Assembly: GCF_034190915.1 (NCBI RefSeq)
Contig: NW_026947501.1
Coordinates: 7,936,001 to 8,000,000, forward strand
Length of the DNA stretch: 64,000 bases
Direction of reading: 5' to 3'
Source of the DNA: Cavia porcellus
Taxonomy: Eukaryota; Chordata; Mammalia; Rodentia; Caviidae
Below, in pieces: positions 45,340-57,360 of the stretch (positions are counted from its first letter, which is position 1; every line of letters starts with the position of its first letter). The position numbers and the translations under genes were made by a program. The notes beneath the pieces were generated by a model. It worked only from the letters and a program-made list of their open reading frames with translations, did no database searches and was not told the origin of the DNA.

Positions 45340-47380
45340 TGTAGGATGGAGAAAAGCACCGCGGGGTGGTCAGCATGGCGAGGTCAGGGAACATGCAGTG
45401 GCAATGTAGGATTGGTTTCTGAAAAACATCGCGGGGTTGTGCACATTGTATGGGTGTGTAACATTACATTCACAAGTAGGAGTGAGAAAAACATCACGGG
45501 ATGGTGTGAATCGGAGGGTCTGAATTAGGATAGGCAGTGAGTGGCAATGTAGGATGGAGAAAAGCACCGCGTGGTGGTCAGCATCGGGAGGTCAGGGAAC
45601 ATGCAGTGGCAATGTATTATATGTTTCTGAGAAAACATCGCGGGGTGGTGTGCATTGTATGGGTGTGTAACATTACATTCACTAGTAGGAGTGAGAAAAA
45701 AACATCATGGTGGTGCACATTTTACGGGTGTGTAACATTAAATTCACTAGTAGGAGTGAGAAAAACATCACGGGGTGGTGTGAATCGGAGGGTCTGAATT
45801 AGGATAGGCAGTGAGTGGCAATATAGGATGGAGAAAAGCACCACGTCGTGGTCACCTTGGAGAGGTCAGGGAACATGCAGTGGCAATGTAGGATAGGTTT
45901 CTGCAAAACATCGCGGGGTGGTGCGCATTGTATGGGTGTGTAACATTACATTCACTAGTAGGAGTGAGAAAAACATCACGGGTTGGTGTGAATCGGAGGG
46001 TCTGAATAAGGATAGTCAGTGAGTGGCAATGTAGGATGGAGAAAAGCACCGCGGGGTGGTCAGCATGGGGAGGTTAGGGAACATGCAGTGGCAATATATG
46101 ATAGGTTTCTGAAAAAAATCGCGGGGTGGTGTGCATTGTATGGGTGTGTAACATTACATAGACTAGTAGGAGTGAGAAAAGAATCACGGGGTGGTGTGAA
46201 TCGGAGGGTCTGAATTAGGATAGGCAGTGAGTGGCAATGAAGGATGGAGAAAACCACCGCGGGGTGGTCAGCATGGGGAGGTTAGGGAACATTCAGTGAC
46301 AATGTAGGATAGGTTTTTGAAAAACCTCGCGGAGTGGTGCGCATTGTATGGGTGAGTAACATTACATTCACTAGTAGGAGTGAGAAAAACATCACGGGAT
46401 GGTGTGAATCGGAGGGTCTGAATAAGTATAGGCAGTGAGTGGCAATGTAGGATGGAGAAAAGCACCGCGGGGTGGTCAGCATGGGGAGGTCAAGGAACAT
46501 GCAGTGGCAATGTAGGATAGGTTTCTGAAAAACATCGTGGGGTGGTGCGCATTGTATGGGTGTGTTACATTACATTCACTAATAGGAGTGAGAAAAAACA
46601 TTACGGGGTGGTGTCAATCGGAGGGTCTACATTAGGATAGGCAGTGAGTGGCAATGTAGGATGGAGAAAAGCACCGCGGAGTGGACAGCATGGAGAGGTC
46701 AGGGAACATGCAGTGGCAATGTAGGATAGGTTTCTGAAAAACATCGTGGGGTGGTGCGCATTGTATGGGTGTGTAACATTACATTCACTAGTAGGAGTGA
46801 GAAAAACATCACGGAGTGGTGTGAATCAGAGGGACTGAAATAGGATAGGCATTGAGTGGAAATATAGGATGGAGAAAAGCACCGCGGGGTGGTCAGCATG
46901 TGGAGGTCAGGGAACATTCAGTGGCAAGGTAGGATAGGTTTCTGAAAAACATCGCGGAGTGGTGCGTATTGTATGGGTGTGTAACATTACATTCATTAGT
47001 AGGAGTGAGAAAAACATCGTGGGGTGGTGCGCATTGTATGGGTGTGTAACATTGCATTCACTAGTAGGAGTGAGAAAAACATCACGGGGTGGTGTGAATC
47101 GGAGGGACTGAAATAGGATAGGCAGTGAGTGGCAATGTAGTATGGAGAAAACCACCGCGGTGTGGTCAGCATGGGGGTGTCAGGGAACATGCAGTTGCAA
47201 TGTAGGATAGGTTTCTGAAAAACATCGCGGAGTGGTGCACATTGTATGGGTGTGTAACATTACATTCACTAGTAGGAGTGAGAAAAACATCACGGGGTGG
47301 GTGATTCGGAGGGTCTGAATTAGGATAGGCAGTGAGTGGCAATGTAGCATGGAGAAAACCACCGCGGGGTGGTCAGCATG
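45340..47380 (+). repeat. Block matching 42,440-44,270 at offset ~2,899-3,107
   Basis: The marker GTATTATATG lies at 42,716 and 45,615 (2,899 apart). Downstream the offset becomes 3,106 because the right copy has one extra ~208-bp unit near 46.05-46.25 kb (ACATAGACTAGTAGG A with GAAAAGAATCACGG B). Farther right, the GTTTTTGAAAAACCTCG, GACAGCATGGAGAGG and GGCATTGAGTGGAAATATAGG units correspond. Confidence 0.75.
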
Positions 47381-48215
47381 GGGGGGTCAGGGAACATGCA
47401 GTTGCAATGTAGGATAGGTTTCTGAAAAACATCGCGGGGTGGTGCGCATTGTATAGGTGTGTAACATTACATTCACTAGTTGGAGTCAGAAAAACATCAC
47501 GGGGTGGTGTGAATAGGAGGGTTTGAATTAGGATAGGGAGTGAGTGTCAATGTAGGATGGAGAAAAGCACCGCGGGGTGGTCAGCCTGTGGAGGTCTGGG
47601 AACATTCAGTGGCAATGTAGGATAGGTTTCTGAAAAACATCGCGGAGTGGTGCGCATTGTATGGGTGTGTAACATTACATTCACTAGTAGGAGTGAGAAA
47701 AACATCACGGGGTGGGTGATTCGGAGGGTCTGAATTAGGATAGGCAGTGAGTGGCAAGGTAGGATGGAGAAAAGCACCGCGGGGTGGTCAGCATGTGGAG
47801 GCCAGTGAACATGCAGTGGCAATGTAGGATAGGTTTCTGAAAAACATCGCGGGGTGGTGCGCATTGTATGGGTGTGTAACATTACATTCACTAGTAGGAG
47901 TGAGAAAAACATCGCGGGGTGGTGCGCATTGTATGGGTGTGTAACATTACATTCACTAGTAGGAGTGAGAAAAACATCACGGGGTGGGTGAATCGGAGGG
48001 TCTGAATTAGGATAGGCAGTGAGTGGAAATGTAATATGGAGAAAAGCACCGCGGGGTGGTCAGCATGGGGAGGTCAGGGAACATGCAGTTGCAATGTAGG
48101 AGAGGTTTCTGAAATACATCGCAGGGTGGTGCGCATTGTATGGGTGTGTAACATTACATTCACTAGTAGGAGTGAGAAAAACATCAAGGGTGGTGTGAAT
48201 CGGCGGGTCTGTATT
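46630..48215 (+). repeat. 1,582-bp tandem duplication, copy 1
   Basis: The unit recurs immediately downstream at +1,582. Shared landmarks are GGCATTGAGTGGAAATATAGG, the ACATTCATTAGTAGG form of A, GTAGTATGGAGAAAACC, CAGCCTGTGGAGGTCTGGG, AATGTAATATGGAG and TAGGAGAGGTTTCTGAAATAC. Near 47,169 it has CATGGGGGTGTCAGG where copy 2 has seven Gs. The left boundary is by eye. Confidence 0.85.
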
Positions 48216-49797
48216 AGGATAGGCAGTGAGTGGCAATGTAGGATGGAGAAAAGCACCGCGGGGTGGACAGCATGGAGAGGTCAGGGAACATGCAGTGGCA
48301 ATGTAGGATAGGTTTCTGAAAAACATCGTGGGGTGGTGCGCATTGTATGGGTGTGTAACATTACATTCACTAGTAGGAGTGAGAAAAACATCACGGGGTG
48401 GTGTGAATCAGAGGGACTGAAATAGGATAGGCATTGAGTGGAAATATAGGATGGAGAAAAGCACCACGGGGTGGTCAGCATGTGGAGGTCAGGGAACATT
48501 CAGTGGCAATGTAGGATAGGTTTCTGAAAAACATCGCGGAGTGGTGCGTATTGTATGGGTGTGTAACATTACATTCATTAGTAGGAGTGAGAAAAACATC
48601 ATGGGGTGGTGCGCATTGTATGGGTGTGTAACATTGCATTCACTAGTAGGAGTGAGAAAAACATCACGGGGTGGTGTGAATCGGAGGGACTGAAATAGGA
48701 TAGGCAGTGAGTGGCAATGTAGTATGGAGAAAACCACCGCGGTGTGGTCAGCATGGGGGGGTCAGGGAACATGCAGTTGCAATGTAGGATAGTTTTCTGA
48801 AAAACATCGCGGAGTGGTGCACATTGTATGGGTGTGTAACATTACATTCACTAGTAGGAGTGAGAAAAACATCACGGGGTGGGTGATTCGGAGGGTCTGA
48901 ATTAGGATAGGCAGTGAGTGGCAATGTAGCATGGAGAAAACCACCGCGGGGTGGTCAGCATGGGGGGGTCAGGGAACATGCAGTTGCAATGTAGGATAGG
49001 TTTCTGAAAAACATCGCGGGGTGGTGCGCATTGTATAGGTGTGTAACATTACATTCACTAGTTGGAGTCAGAAAAACATCACGGGGTGGTGTGAATAGGA
49101 GGGTTTGAATTAGGATAGGGAGTGAGTGTCAATGTAGGATGGAGAAAAGCACCGCGGGGTGGTCAGCCTGTGGAGGTCTGGGAACATTCAGTGGCAATGT
49201 AGGATAGGTTTCTGAAAAACATCGCGGAGTGGTGCGCATTGTATGGGTGTGTAACATTACATTCACTAGTAGGAGTGAGAAAAACATCACGGGGTGGGTG
49301 ATTCGGAGGGTCTGAATTAGGATAGGCAGTGAGTGGCAAGGTAGGATGGAGAAAAGCACCGCGGGGTGGTCAGCATGTGGAGGCCAGTGAACATGCAGTG
49401 GCAATGTAGGATAGGTTTCTGAAAAACATCGCGGGGTGGTGCGCATTGTATAGGTGTGTAACATTACATTCACTAGTAGGAGTGAGAAAAACATCGCGGG
49501 GTGGTGCGCATTGTATGGGTGTGTAACATTACATTCACTAGTAGGAGTGAGAAAAACATCACGGGGTGGGTGAATCGGAGGGTCTGAATTAGGATAGGCA
49601 GTGAGTGGAAATGTAATATGGAGAAAAGCACCGCGGGGTGGTCAGCATGGGGAGGTCAGGGAACATGCAGTTGCAATGTAGGAGAGGTTTCTGAAATACA
49701 TCGCAGGGTGGTGCGCATTGTATGGGTGTGTAACATTACATTCACTAGTAGGAGTGAGAAAAACATCAAGGGTGGTGTGAATCGGCGGGTCTGTATT
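48216..49797 (+). repeat. 1,582-bp tandem duplication, copy 2
   Basis: This is the partner of the preceding block. Right of CGGCGGGTCTGTATTAGG the copies diverge: copy 1 continues to GATAGGCAGTGAG and GACAGCATGGAGAGG, while copy 2 continues to TTAGGAAGTGAG and AGAAGAGCACCGACG. This places the junction near 48,215 and 49,797. The duplicated length is close to six to seven monomers but not an exact multiple of 208. Confidence 0.85.
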
Positions 49798-52085
49798 AGG
49801 TTAGGAAGTGAGTGGCAATGTAGGATGGAGAAGAGCACCGACGTGTGGTCAGCATGGGGAGGTCAGGGAACATGCAGTGGCAATGTAGGATAGGTTTCTG
49901 AAAAACATCGCGGGGTGGTGCGCATTGTATGGGTGTGTAACATTACATTCACTAGTAGGAGTGAGAAAAACATCACGGGGTGGTGTGAATCGGAGGGTCT
50001 GAATTAGGATAGGCAGTGAGTGGCAATGTAGGTTGGAGAAAAGCACCGCGGGGTGGTCAGCATGGCGAGGTCAGGGAACATGCAGTGGCAATGTAGGATT
50101 GGTTTCTGAAAAACATCGCGGGGTGGTGCGCATTGTATGGGTGTGTAACATTACATTCACAAGTAGGAGTGAGAAAAACATCACGGGATGGTGTGAATCG
50201 GAGGGTCTGAATTAGGATAGGCAGTGAGTGGCAATGTAGGATGGAGAAAAGCACCGCGAGGTGGTCAGCATCGGGAGGTCAGGGAACATGCAGTGGCAAT
50301 GTATTATATGTTCCTGAGAAAACATCGCGGGGTGGTGTGCATTGTATGGGTGTGTAACATTACATTCACTAGTAGGCGTGAGATAAAAACATCACGGTGT
50401 GGTGCACATTGTATGGATATGTAACATTAAATTCACTAGTAGGAGTGAGAAAAACATCACGGGGTGGTGTGAATCGGAGGGTCTGAATTAGGATAGGCAG
50501 TGAGTGGCAATATAGGATGGAGAAAAGCACCACGTCGTGGTCACCATGGAGAGGTCAGGGAACATGCAGTGGCAATGTAGGATAGGTTTCTGCAAAACAT
50601 CGCGGGGTGGCGCGCATTGTATGGGTGTGTAACATTACGTTCACTAGTAGGAGTGAGAAAAACATCACGGGGTGGTGTGAATCGGAGGGTCTGAATTAGG
50701 ATTGGCAGTGAGTGGCAATGTAGCGTGGAGAAAAGCACCGCGGGGTGGTCAGCATGGGGAGGTCAGGGAACATGCAGTGGCAATATAGGATAGGTTTCTG
50801 AAAAAAATCGCGGGGTGGTGTGCATTGTATGGGTGTGTAACATTACATAGACTAGTAGGAGTGAGAAAAGAATCACGGGGTGGTGTGAATCGGAGGGTCT
50901 GAATTAGGATAGGCAGTGAGTGGCAATGAAGGATGGAGAAAACCACAGCGGGGTGGTCAGCATGGGGAGGTCAGGGAACATTCAGTGACAATGTAGGATA
51001 GGTTTTTGAAAAACCTCGCGGAGTGGTGCGCATTGTATGGGTGAGTAACATTACATTCACTACTAGGAGTGAGAAAAACATCACGGGATGGTGTGAATCG
51101 GAGGGTCTGAATAAGGATAGGCAGTGAGTGGAATTGTAGGATGGAGAAAAGCACCGCGGGGTGGTCAGCATGGGGAAGTCAAGGAACATGCAGTGGCAAT
51201 GTAGGATAGGTTTTTGAAAAACATCGTGGGGTGGTGCGCATTGTATGGGTGTGTTACATTACATTCACTAGTAGGAGTGAGAAAAAACATTACGGGGTGG
51301 TGTCAATCAGAGGGTCTACATTAGGATAGGCAGTGAGTGGCAATGTAGGATGGAGAAAAGCACCGCGGGGTGGACAGCATGGAGAGGTCAGGGAACATGC
51401 AGTGGCAATGTAGGATAGGTTTCTGAAAAACATCGTGGTGTGGTGCGCATTGTATGGGTGTGTAACGTTACATTCACTAGTAGGAGTGAGAAAAACATCA
51501 CGGGGTGGTGTGAATCGGAGGGACTGAAATAGGCTAGGCAGTAAGTGGTAATATAGGATGGAGAAAAGCACCGTGGGTTTGTCAGAATGGGGAGGTCTGG
51601 GAACATTCAGTGGCAATGTAGGATACTTTTCTGAAAAACATCGCGGAGTGGTGCGCATTGTATGGGGGTGTAACATTACATTCACTAGTAGGAGTGAGGA
51701 AAACATCACGGGGTGGGTGATTCGGAGGGTCTGAATTAGGATAGGCAGTGAGTGGCAAGGTAGGATGGAGAAAAGCACCGCGGGGTGGTCAGCATGTGGA
51801 GGCCAGTGAACATGCAGTGGAAATGTAGGCTAGGTTTCTGAAAAACATCGCGAGGTGGTGCGCATTGTATGGGTGTGTAACATTACATTCACTAGTAGGA
51901 GTGAGAAAAACATCGTGGGGTGGTGCGCATTGTGTGGGTGTGTAACAATACATTCACTAGTAGGAGTGAGAAAAACATCACGGGGTGGTGTGAATCTGAG
52001 GGACTGAAATAGGATAGGCATTGAGTGGCAATGTAGGATGGAGAAAAGCACCGCGGGGTGGTCAGCATGGGGAGGACAGGGAACA
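49057..52085 (+). repeat. ~3.0-kb block repeated at 53,267-56,570, copy 1
   Basis: Two stretches match the downstream block in the same order at different offsets: 49,057 to about 50,000 at 4,210, and about 50,040-52,085 at 4,485. Landmarks in the second part include GTATTATATGTTCCTGAG, GAAAAGAATCACGG, CACTACTAGGAG, ATACTTTTCTG and GTGTGGGTGTGTAACAATAC. The right end is near 52,085, where GCAGTGTCAATG replaces GCAGTGGCAATG and the variant series changes. Confidence 0.78.
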
Positions 52086-53266
52086 TGCAGTGTCAATGTA
52101 GGATAGGTTTCTAAAAACATCGCGGGGTGGTGCGAATTGTATGGGTGTGTAACATTACTTTCACTAGAAAGAGTGAGAAAAACATCACGGGGTGGTGTGA
52201 ATCGGAGGGTCTGAATTAGGATAGGCAGTGAGTGGCAATGTAGGATGGAGAAAAGCACCGCGGGGTGGGCAGCATGGGGAGGTCAGGGAACATTCAGTGG
52301 CAATATAGGATAGGTTTCTGAAAAACATCGCGGAGTGGTGCGCATTGTATGGGTGTGTAACATTACATTCACTAGTAGGAGTGAGAAAAACATCATGGGG
52401 TGGGTGAATCGGAGTGTCTGAATTAGGCTAGACAGTGAGTGGCAATGTAGGATGGAGAAAAGCACCGCGGGGTGGTCAGCATGGGGAGGTCAGGGAACAT
52501 GCAGTTGCAATGTAGGATAGATTTCTGAAATACATCGCAGGGTGGTGTGCATTGTATGGGTGTGTAACATTACATTCACAAGTTGGAGTCAGAAAAACAT
52601 CACGGGGTGGTGTGAATCGGAGGGTCTGAATTAGGATAGGCAGTGAGTGGAAATATAGGTTGGAGAAAAGCACTGCGGGGTGGTCAGCATGGGGAGGTCA
52701 GGGAACATGTAGTGGCAATGTAGGATACGTTTCTGAAAAACATCGCGGGGTGGTGCGCATTGTATGGGTGTGTAACATTACATTCACTAGTAGGAGTGAG
52801 AAAAACATCACGGGGTGGTGTGAATCGGAGGGACTGAAATAGGATAGGTAGTGAGTGGCAATGTAGGATGGCGAAAAGCACCGCGGCGTGGTCAGCATGG
52901 GAAGGACAGGGAACATGCAGTGGCAATGTAGGATAGGTTGCTGAAAAACATCGCGGGGTGCTTCGCATTGTATGGGTGTGTAACATTATATTCACTAGTA
53001 GGAGTGAGAAAAACATCACTGGGTGGTGCGCATTGTATGGGTGTGTAACATTAAATTGAATAGTAGGAGTGAGAAAAACATCACGGGGTGGTGTGAATCA
53101 GAGGGTCTGAATTAGGTTAGGCAGTGAGTGGCAATGTAGGGTGGAGAAGAACACCGCGGTGTGGTCAGCATGGGGAGGTCAGGGAACATGCAGTGGCAAT
53201 GTAGGATAGGTTTCTGAAACACATCGCGGGGTGGTGCGCATTGTATGGTTGTGTAACATTACATTC
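52086..53266 (+). repeat. Linking segment between the two ~3-kb copies
   Basis: Ordinary satellite units fill this stretch. They include a CACTAGAAAGAGTG A, a CACAAGTTGGAGTC A, and a GGATGGCGAAAAGCACCGCG / GGGAAGGACAGG C unit of the type also seen near 10.0, 13.0, 28.5, 31.4, 35.7, 39.2, 41.8 and 58.5 kb. I saw no second copy of the whole segment in the window and no foreign sequence. Confidence 0.65.
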
Positions 53267-56200
53267 ACTAGTTGGAGTCAGAAAAACATCACGAGGTGGT
53301 GTGAATAGGAGGGTTTGAATTAGGATAGGGAGTGAGTGTCAATGTAGGATGGAGAAAAGCACCGCGGGGTGGTCAGCCTGTGGAGGTCTGGGAACATTCA
53401 GTGGCAATGTAGGATAGGTTTCTGAAAAACATCGCGGAGTGGTGCGCATTGTATGGGTGTGTAACATTACATTCACTAGTAGGAGTGAGAAAAACATCAC
53501 GGGGTGGGTGATTCGGAGGGTCTGAATTAGGATAGGCAGTGAGTGGCAAGGTAGGATGGAGAAAAGCACCGCAGGGTGGTCAGCATGTGGAGGCCAGTGA
53601 ACATGCAGTGGCAATGTAGGATAGGTTTCTGAAAAACATCGCGGGGTGGTGCGCATTGTATGGGTGTGTAACATTACATTCACTAGTAGGAGTGAGAAAA
53701 GCATCGCAAGGTGGTGCGCATTGTATGGGTGTGTAACATTACATTCACTAGTAGGAGAGAGAAAAACATCACGGGGTGGGTGAATCGGAGGGTCTGAATT
53801 AGGATAGGCAGTGAGTGGAAATGTAATATGGAGAAAAGCACCGCGGGGTGGTCAGTATGGGGAGGTCAGGGAACATGCAGTTGCAATGTAGGAGAGGTTT
53901 CTGAAATACATCGCAGGGTGGTGCGCATTGTATGGGTGTGTAACATTACATTCACTAGTAGGAGTGAGAAAAACATCAAGGGTGGTGTGAATCGGCAGGT
54001 CTGTATTAGGTTAGGAAGTGAGTGGCAATGTAGGATGGAGAAGAGCACCGCGGTGTGGTCAGCATGGGGAGGTCAGGGAACATGCAGTGGCAATGTAGGA
54101 TAGGTTTCTGAAAAACATCGCGGGGTGGTGCGCATTGTATGGTTGTGTAACATTACATTCACTAGTAGGAGTGAGAAAAAAACATCACGGTGTGGTGCAC
54201 ATTGTATGGGTATGTAACATTAAATTCACTAGTAGGAGTGAGAAAAACATCACGGGGTGGTGTGAATCGGAGGGTCTGAATTAGGATAGGCAGTGAGTGG
54301 CAATGTAGGTTGGAGAAAAGCACCGTGGGGTGGTCAGCAAGATGAGGTCAGGGAACATGCAGTGGCAATGTAGGATAGGTTTCTGAAAAACATCGAGGTG
54401 TGGTGTGCATTGTATTGGTGTGTAACATTGCATTTCCTAGTAGGAGTGAGAAAAAAATCACGGGGTGGTGTCAGTCAGAGGGTCTAAATTAGGATAGGCA
54501 GTGAGTGGCAATGTAGTATGGAGAAAAGCACCGCGGGGTGGTCAGCATGGCGAGGTCAGGGAACATGCAGTGGCAATGTAGGATTGGTTTCTGAAAAACA
54601 TCGCGGGGTTGTGCGCATTGTATGGGTGTGTAACATTACATTCACAAGTAGGAGTGAGAAAAACATCACGGGATGGTGTGAATCGGAGGGTCTGAATTAG
54701 GATAGGCAGTGAGTGGCAATGTAGGATGGAGAAAAGCACCGCGAGGTGGTCAGCATCGGGAGGTCAGGGAACATGCAGTGGCAATGTATTATATGTTCCT
54801 GAGAAAACATCGCGGGGTGGTGTGCATTGTATGGGTGTGTAACATTACATTCACTAGTAGGAGTGAGAAAAAAACATCACGGTGTGGTGCACATTGTATG
54901 GGTATGTAACATTAAATTCACTAGTAGGAGTGAGAAAAACATCACGGGGTGCTGTGAATCGGAGGGTCTGAATTAGGATAGGCAGTGAGTGGCAATATAG
55001 GATGGAGAAAAGCACCACGTCGTGGTCACCATGGAGAGGTCAGGGAACATGCAGTGGCAATGTAGGATAGGTTTCTGCAAAACATCGCGGGGTGGCGCGC
55101 ATTGTATGGGTGTGTAACATTACGTTCATTAGTAGGAGTGAGAAAAACATCACGGGGTGGTGTGAATCAGAGGGTCTGAATTAGGATTGGCAGTGAGTGG
55201 CAATGTAGCGTGGAGAAAAGCACCGCGGGGTGGTCGGCATGGGGAGGTCAGGGAACATGCAGTGGCAATATAGGATAGGTTTCTGAAAAAAATCGCGGGG
55301 TGGTGTGCATTGTATGGGTGTGTAACATTACATAGACTAGTAGGAGTGAGAAAAGAATCACGGGGTGGTGTGAATCGGAGGGTCTGAATTAGGATAGGCA
55401 GTGAGTGGCAATGAAGGATGGAGAAAACCACCGCGGGGTGGTCAGCATGGGGAGGTCAGGGAACATTCAGTGACAATGTAGGATAGGTATTTGAAAAACC
55501 TCGCGGAGTGGTGCGCATTGTATGGGTGAGTAACATTACATTCACTACTAGGAGTGAGAAAAACATCACGGGATGGTGTGAATCGGAGGGTCTGAATAAG
55601 GATAGGCAGTGAGTGGCAATGTAGGATGGAGAAAAGCACCGCGGGGTGGTCAGCATGGGGAAGTCAAGGAACATGCAGTGGCAATGTAGGATAGGTTTTT
55701 GAAAAACATCGTGGGTTGGTGCGCATTGTATGGGTGTGTTACATTACATTCACTAGTAGGAGTGAGAAAAAACATTACGGGGTGGTGTCAATCGGAGGGT
55801 CTACATTAGGATAGGCAGTGAGTGGCAATGTAGGATGGAGAAAAGCACCGCGGGGTGGACAGCATGGAGAGGTCAGGGAACATGCAGTGGCAATGTAGGA
55901 TAGGTTTCTGAAAAACATCATGGGGTGGTGCGCATTGTATGGGTGTGTAACGTTACATTCACTAGTAGGAGTGAGAAAAACATCACGGGGTGGTGTGAAT
56001 CGGAGGGACTAAAATAGGCTAGGCAGTGAGTGGTAATATAGGATGGAGAAAAGCACCGCGGGGTTGTCAGAATGGGGAGGTCTGGGAACATTCAGTGGCA
56101 ATGTACGATACTTTTCTGAAAAACATCGCGGAGTGGTGCGCATTGTATGGGGGTGTAACATTACATTCACTAGTAGGAGTGAGGAAAACATCACGGGGTG

Positions 56201-56570
56201 GGTGATTCGGAGGGTCTGAATTAGGATAGGCAGTGAGTGGCAAGGTAGGATGGAGAAAAGCACCGCGGGGTTGTCAGCATGTGGAGGCCAGTGAACATGC
56301 AGTGGAAATGTAGGCTAGGTTTCTGAAAAACATCGCGGGGTGGTGCGCATTGTATGGGTGTGTAACATTACATTCACTAGTAGGAGTGAGAAAAACATCG
56401 TGGGGTGGTGCGCATTGTGTGGGTGTGTAACAATACATTCACTAGTAGGAGTGAGAAAAACATCACGGGGTGGTGTGAATCTGAGGGACTGAAATAGGAT
56501 AGGCATTGAGTGGCAATGTAGGATGGAGAAAAGCACCGCGGGGTGGGCAGCATGGGGAGGTCAGGGAACA
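53267..56570 (+). repeat. ~3.3-kb block, copy 2 of 49,057-52,085
   Basis: The match to copy 1 is as described there. The change of offset from 4,210 to 4,485 means this copy is ~275 bp longer, about one A-A-B-C unit, located around 54.1-54.5 kb. The extra sequence includes a GTGTGGTGCACATTG A and a CAGCAAGATGAGG C, a type also found near 30.9, 35.2, 41.3 and 44.5 kb, so the insertion may have been copied from another part of the array. Confidence 0.78.
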
Positions 56571-56759
56571 TGCAGTGGCAATGTAGGATAGGTTTCTGAA
56601 AAACATCGCGGGGTGGTGCGCATTGTATGGGTGTGTAACATTACATTCACTAGTAGGAGTGAGAAAAACATCACGGGGTGGTGTGAATCGGAGGGTCTGA
56701 ATTAGGATAGGCAGTGAGTGGCAATGTAGGTTGGAGAAAAGCACCGTGGGGTGGTCAGC

Positions 56760-57360
56760 AAGATGAGGTCAGGGAACATGCAGTGGCAATGTAGGATAGG
56801 TTTCTGAAAAACATCGCGGTGTGGTGTGCATTGTATTGGTGTGTAACATTGCATTCCCTAGTAGGAGTGAGAAAAAAATCACGGGGTGGTGTCAGTCAGA
56901 GGGTCTAAATTAGGATAGGCAGTGAGTGGCAATGTAGTATGGAGAAAAGCACCGCGGGGTGGTCAGCATGGCGAGGTCAGGGAACATGCAGTGGCAATGT
57001 AGGATTGGTTTCTGAAAAACATCGCGGGGTTGTGCGCATTGTATGGGTGTGTAACATTACATTCACAAGTAGGAGTGAGAAAAACATCACGTTTTGGTGT
57101 GAATCGGAGGGTCTGAATTAGGATAGGCAGTGAGTGGCAATGTAGAATGGAGAAAAGCACCGCGAGGTGGTCAGCATCGGGAGGTCAGGGAACATGCAGT
57201 GGCAATGTATTATATGTTCCTGAGAAAACATCGCGGGGTGGTGTGCATTGTATGGGTGTGTAACATTACATTCACTAGTAGGAGTGAGAAAAAAACATCA
57301 CGGGGTGGTGCACATTGTATGGGTGTGTAACATTGTATTCACTAGTAGGAGTGAGAAAAA
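56760..57360 (+). repeat. Partial third copy of the GTATTATATG marker block (offset 2,421)
   Basis: This segment matches about 54,340-54,940: GTATTGGTGTGTAACATTGC, a C/T-rich CATTCCCTAG or CATTTCCTAG form of A, CAGTCAGAGGGTCTAAATT, GTAGTATGGAG and GTATTATATGTTCCTGAG (54,787 and 57,208). After 57,330 it joins a different series (CATTGTATTC A, CATCAAGGG B) that matches 44,770 onward. Confidence 0.75.
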
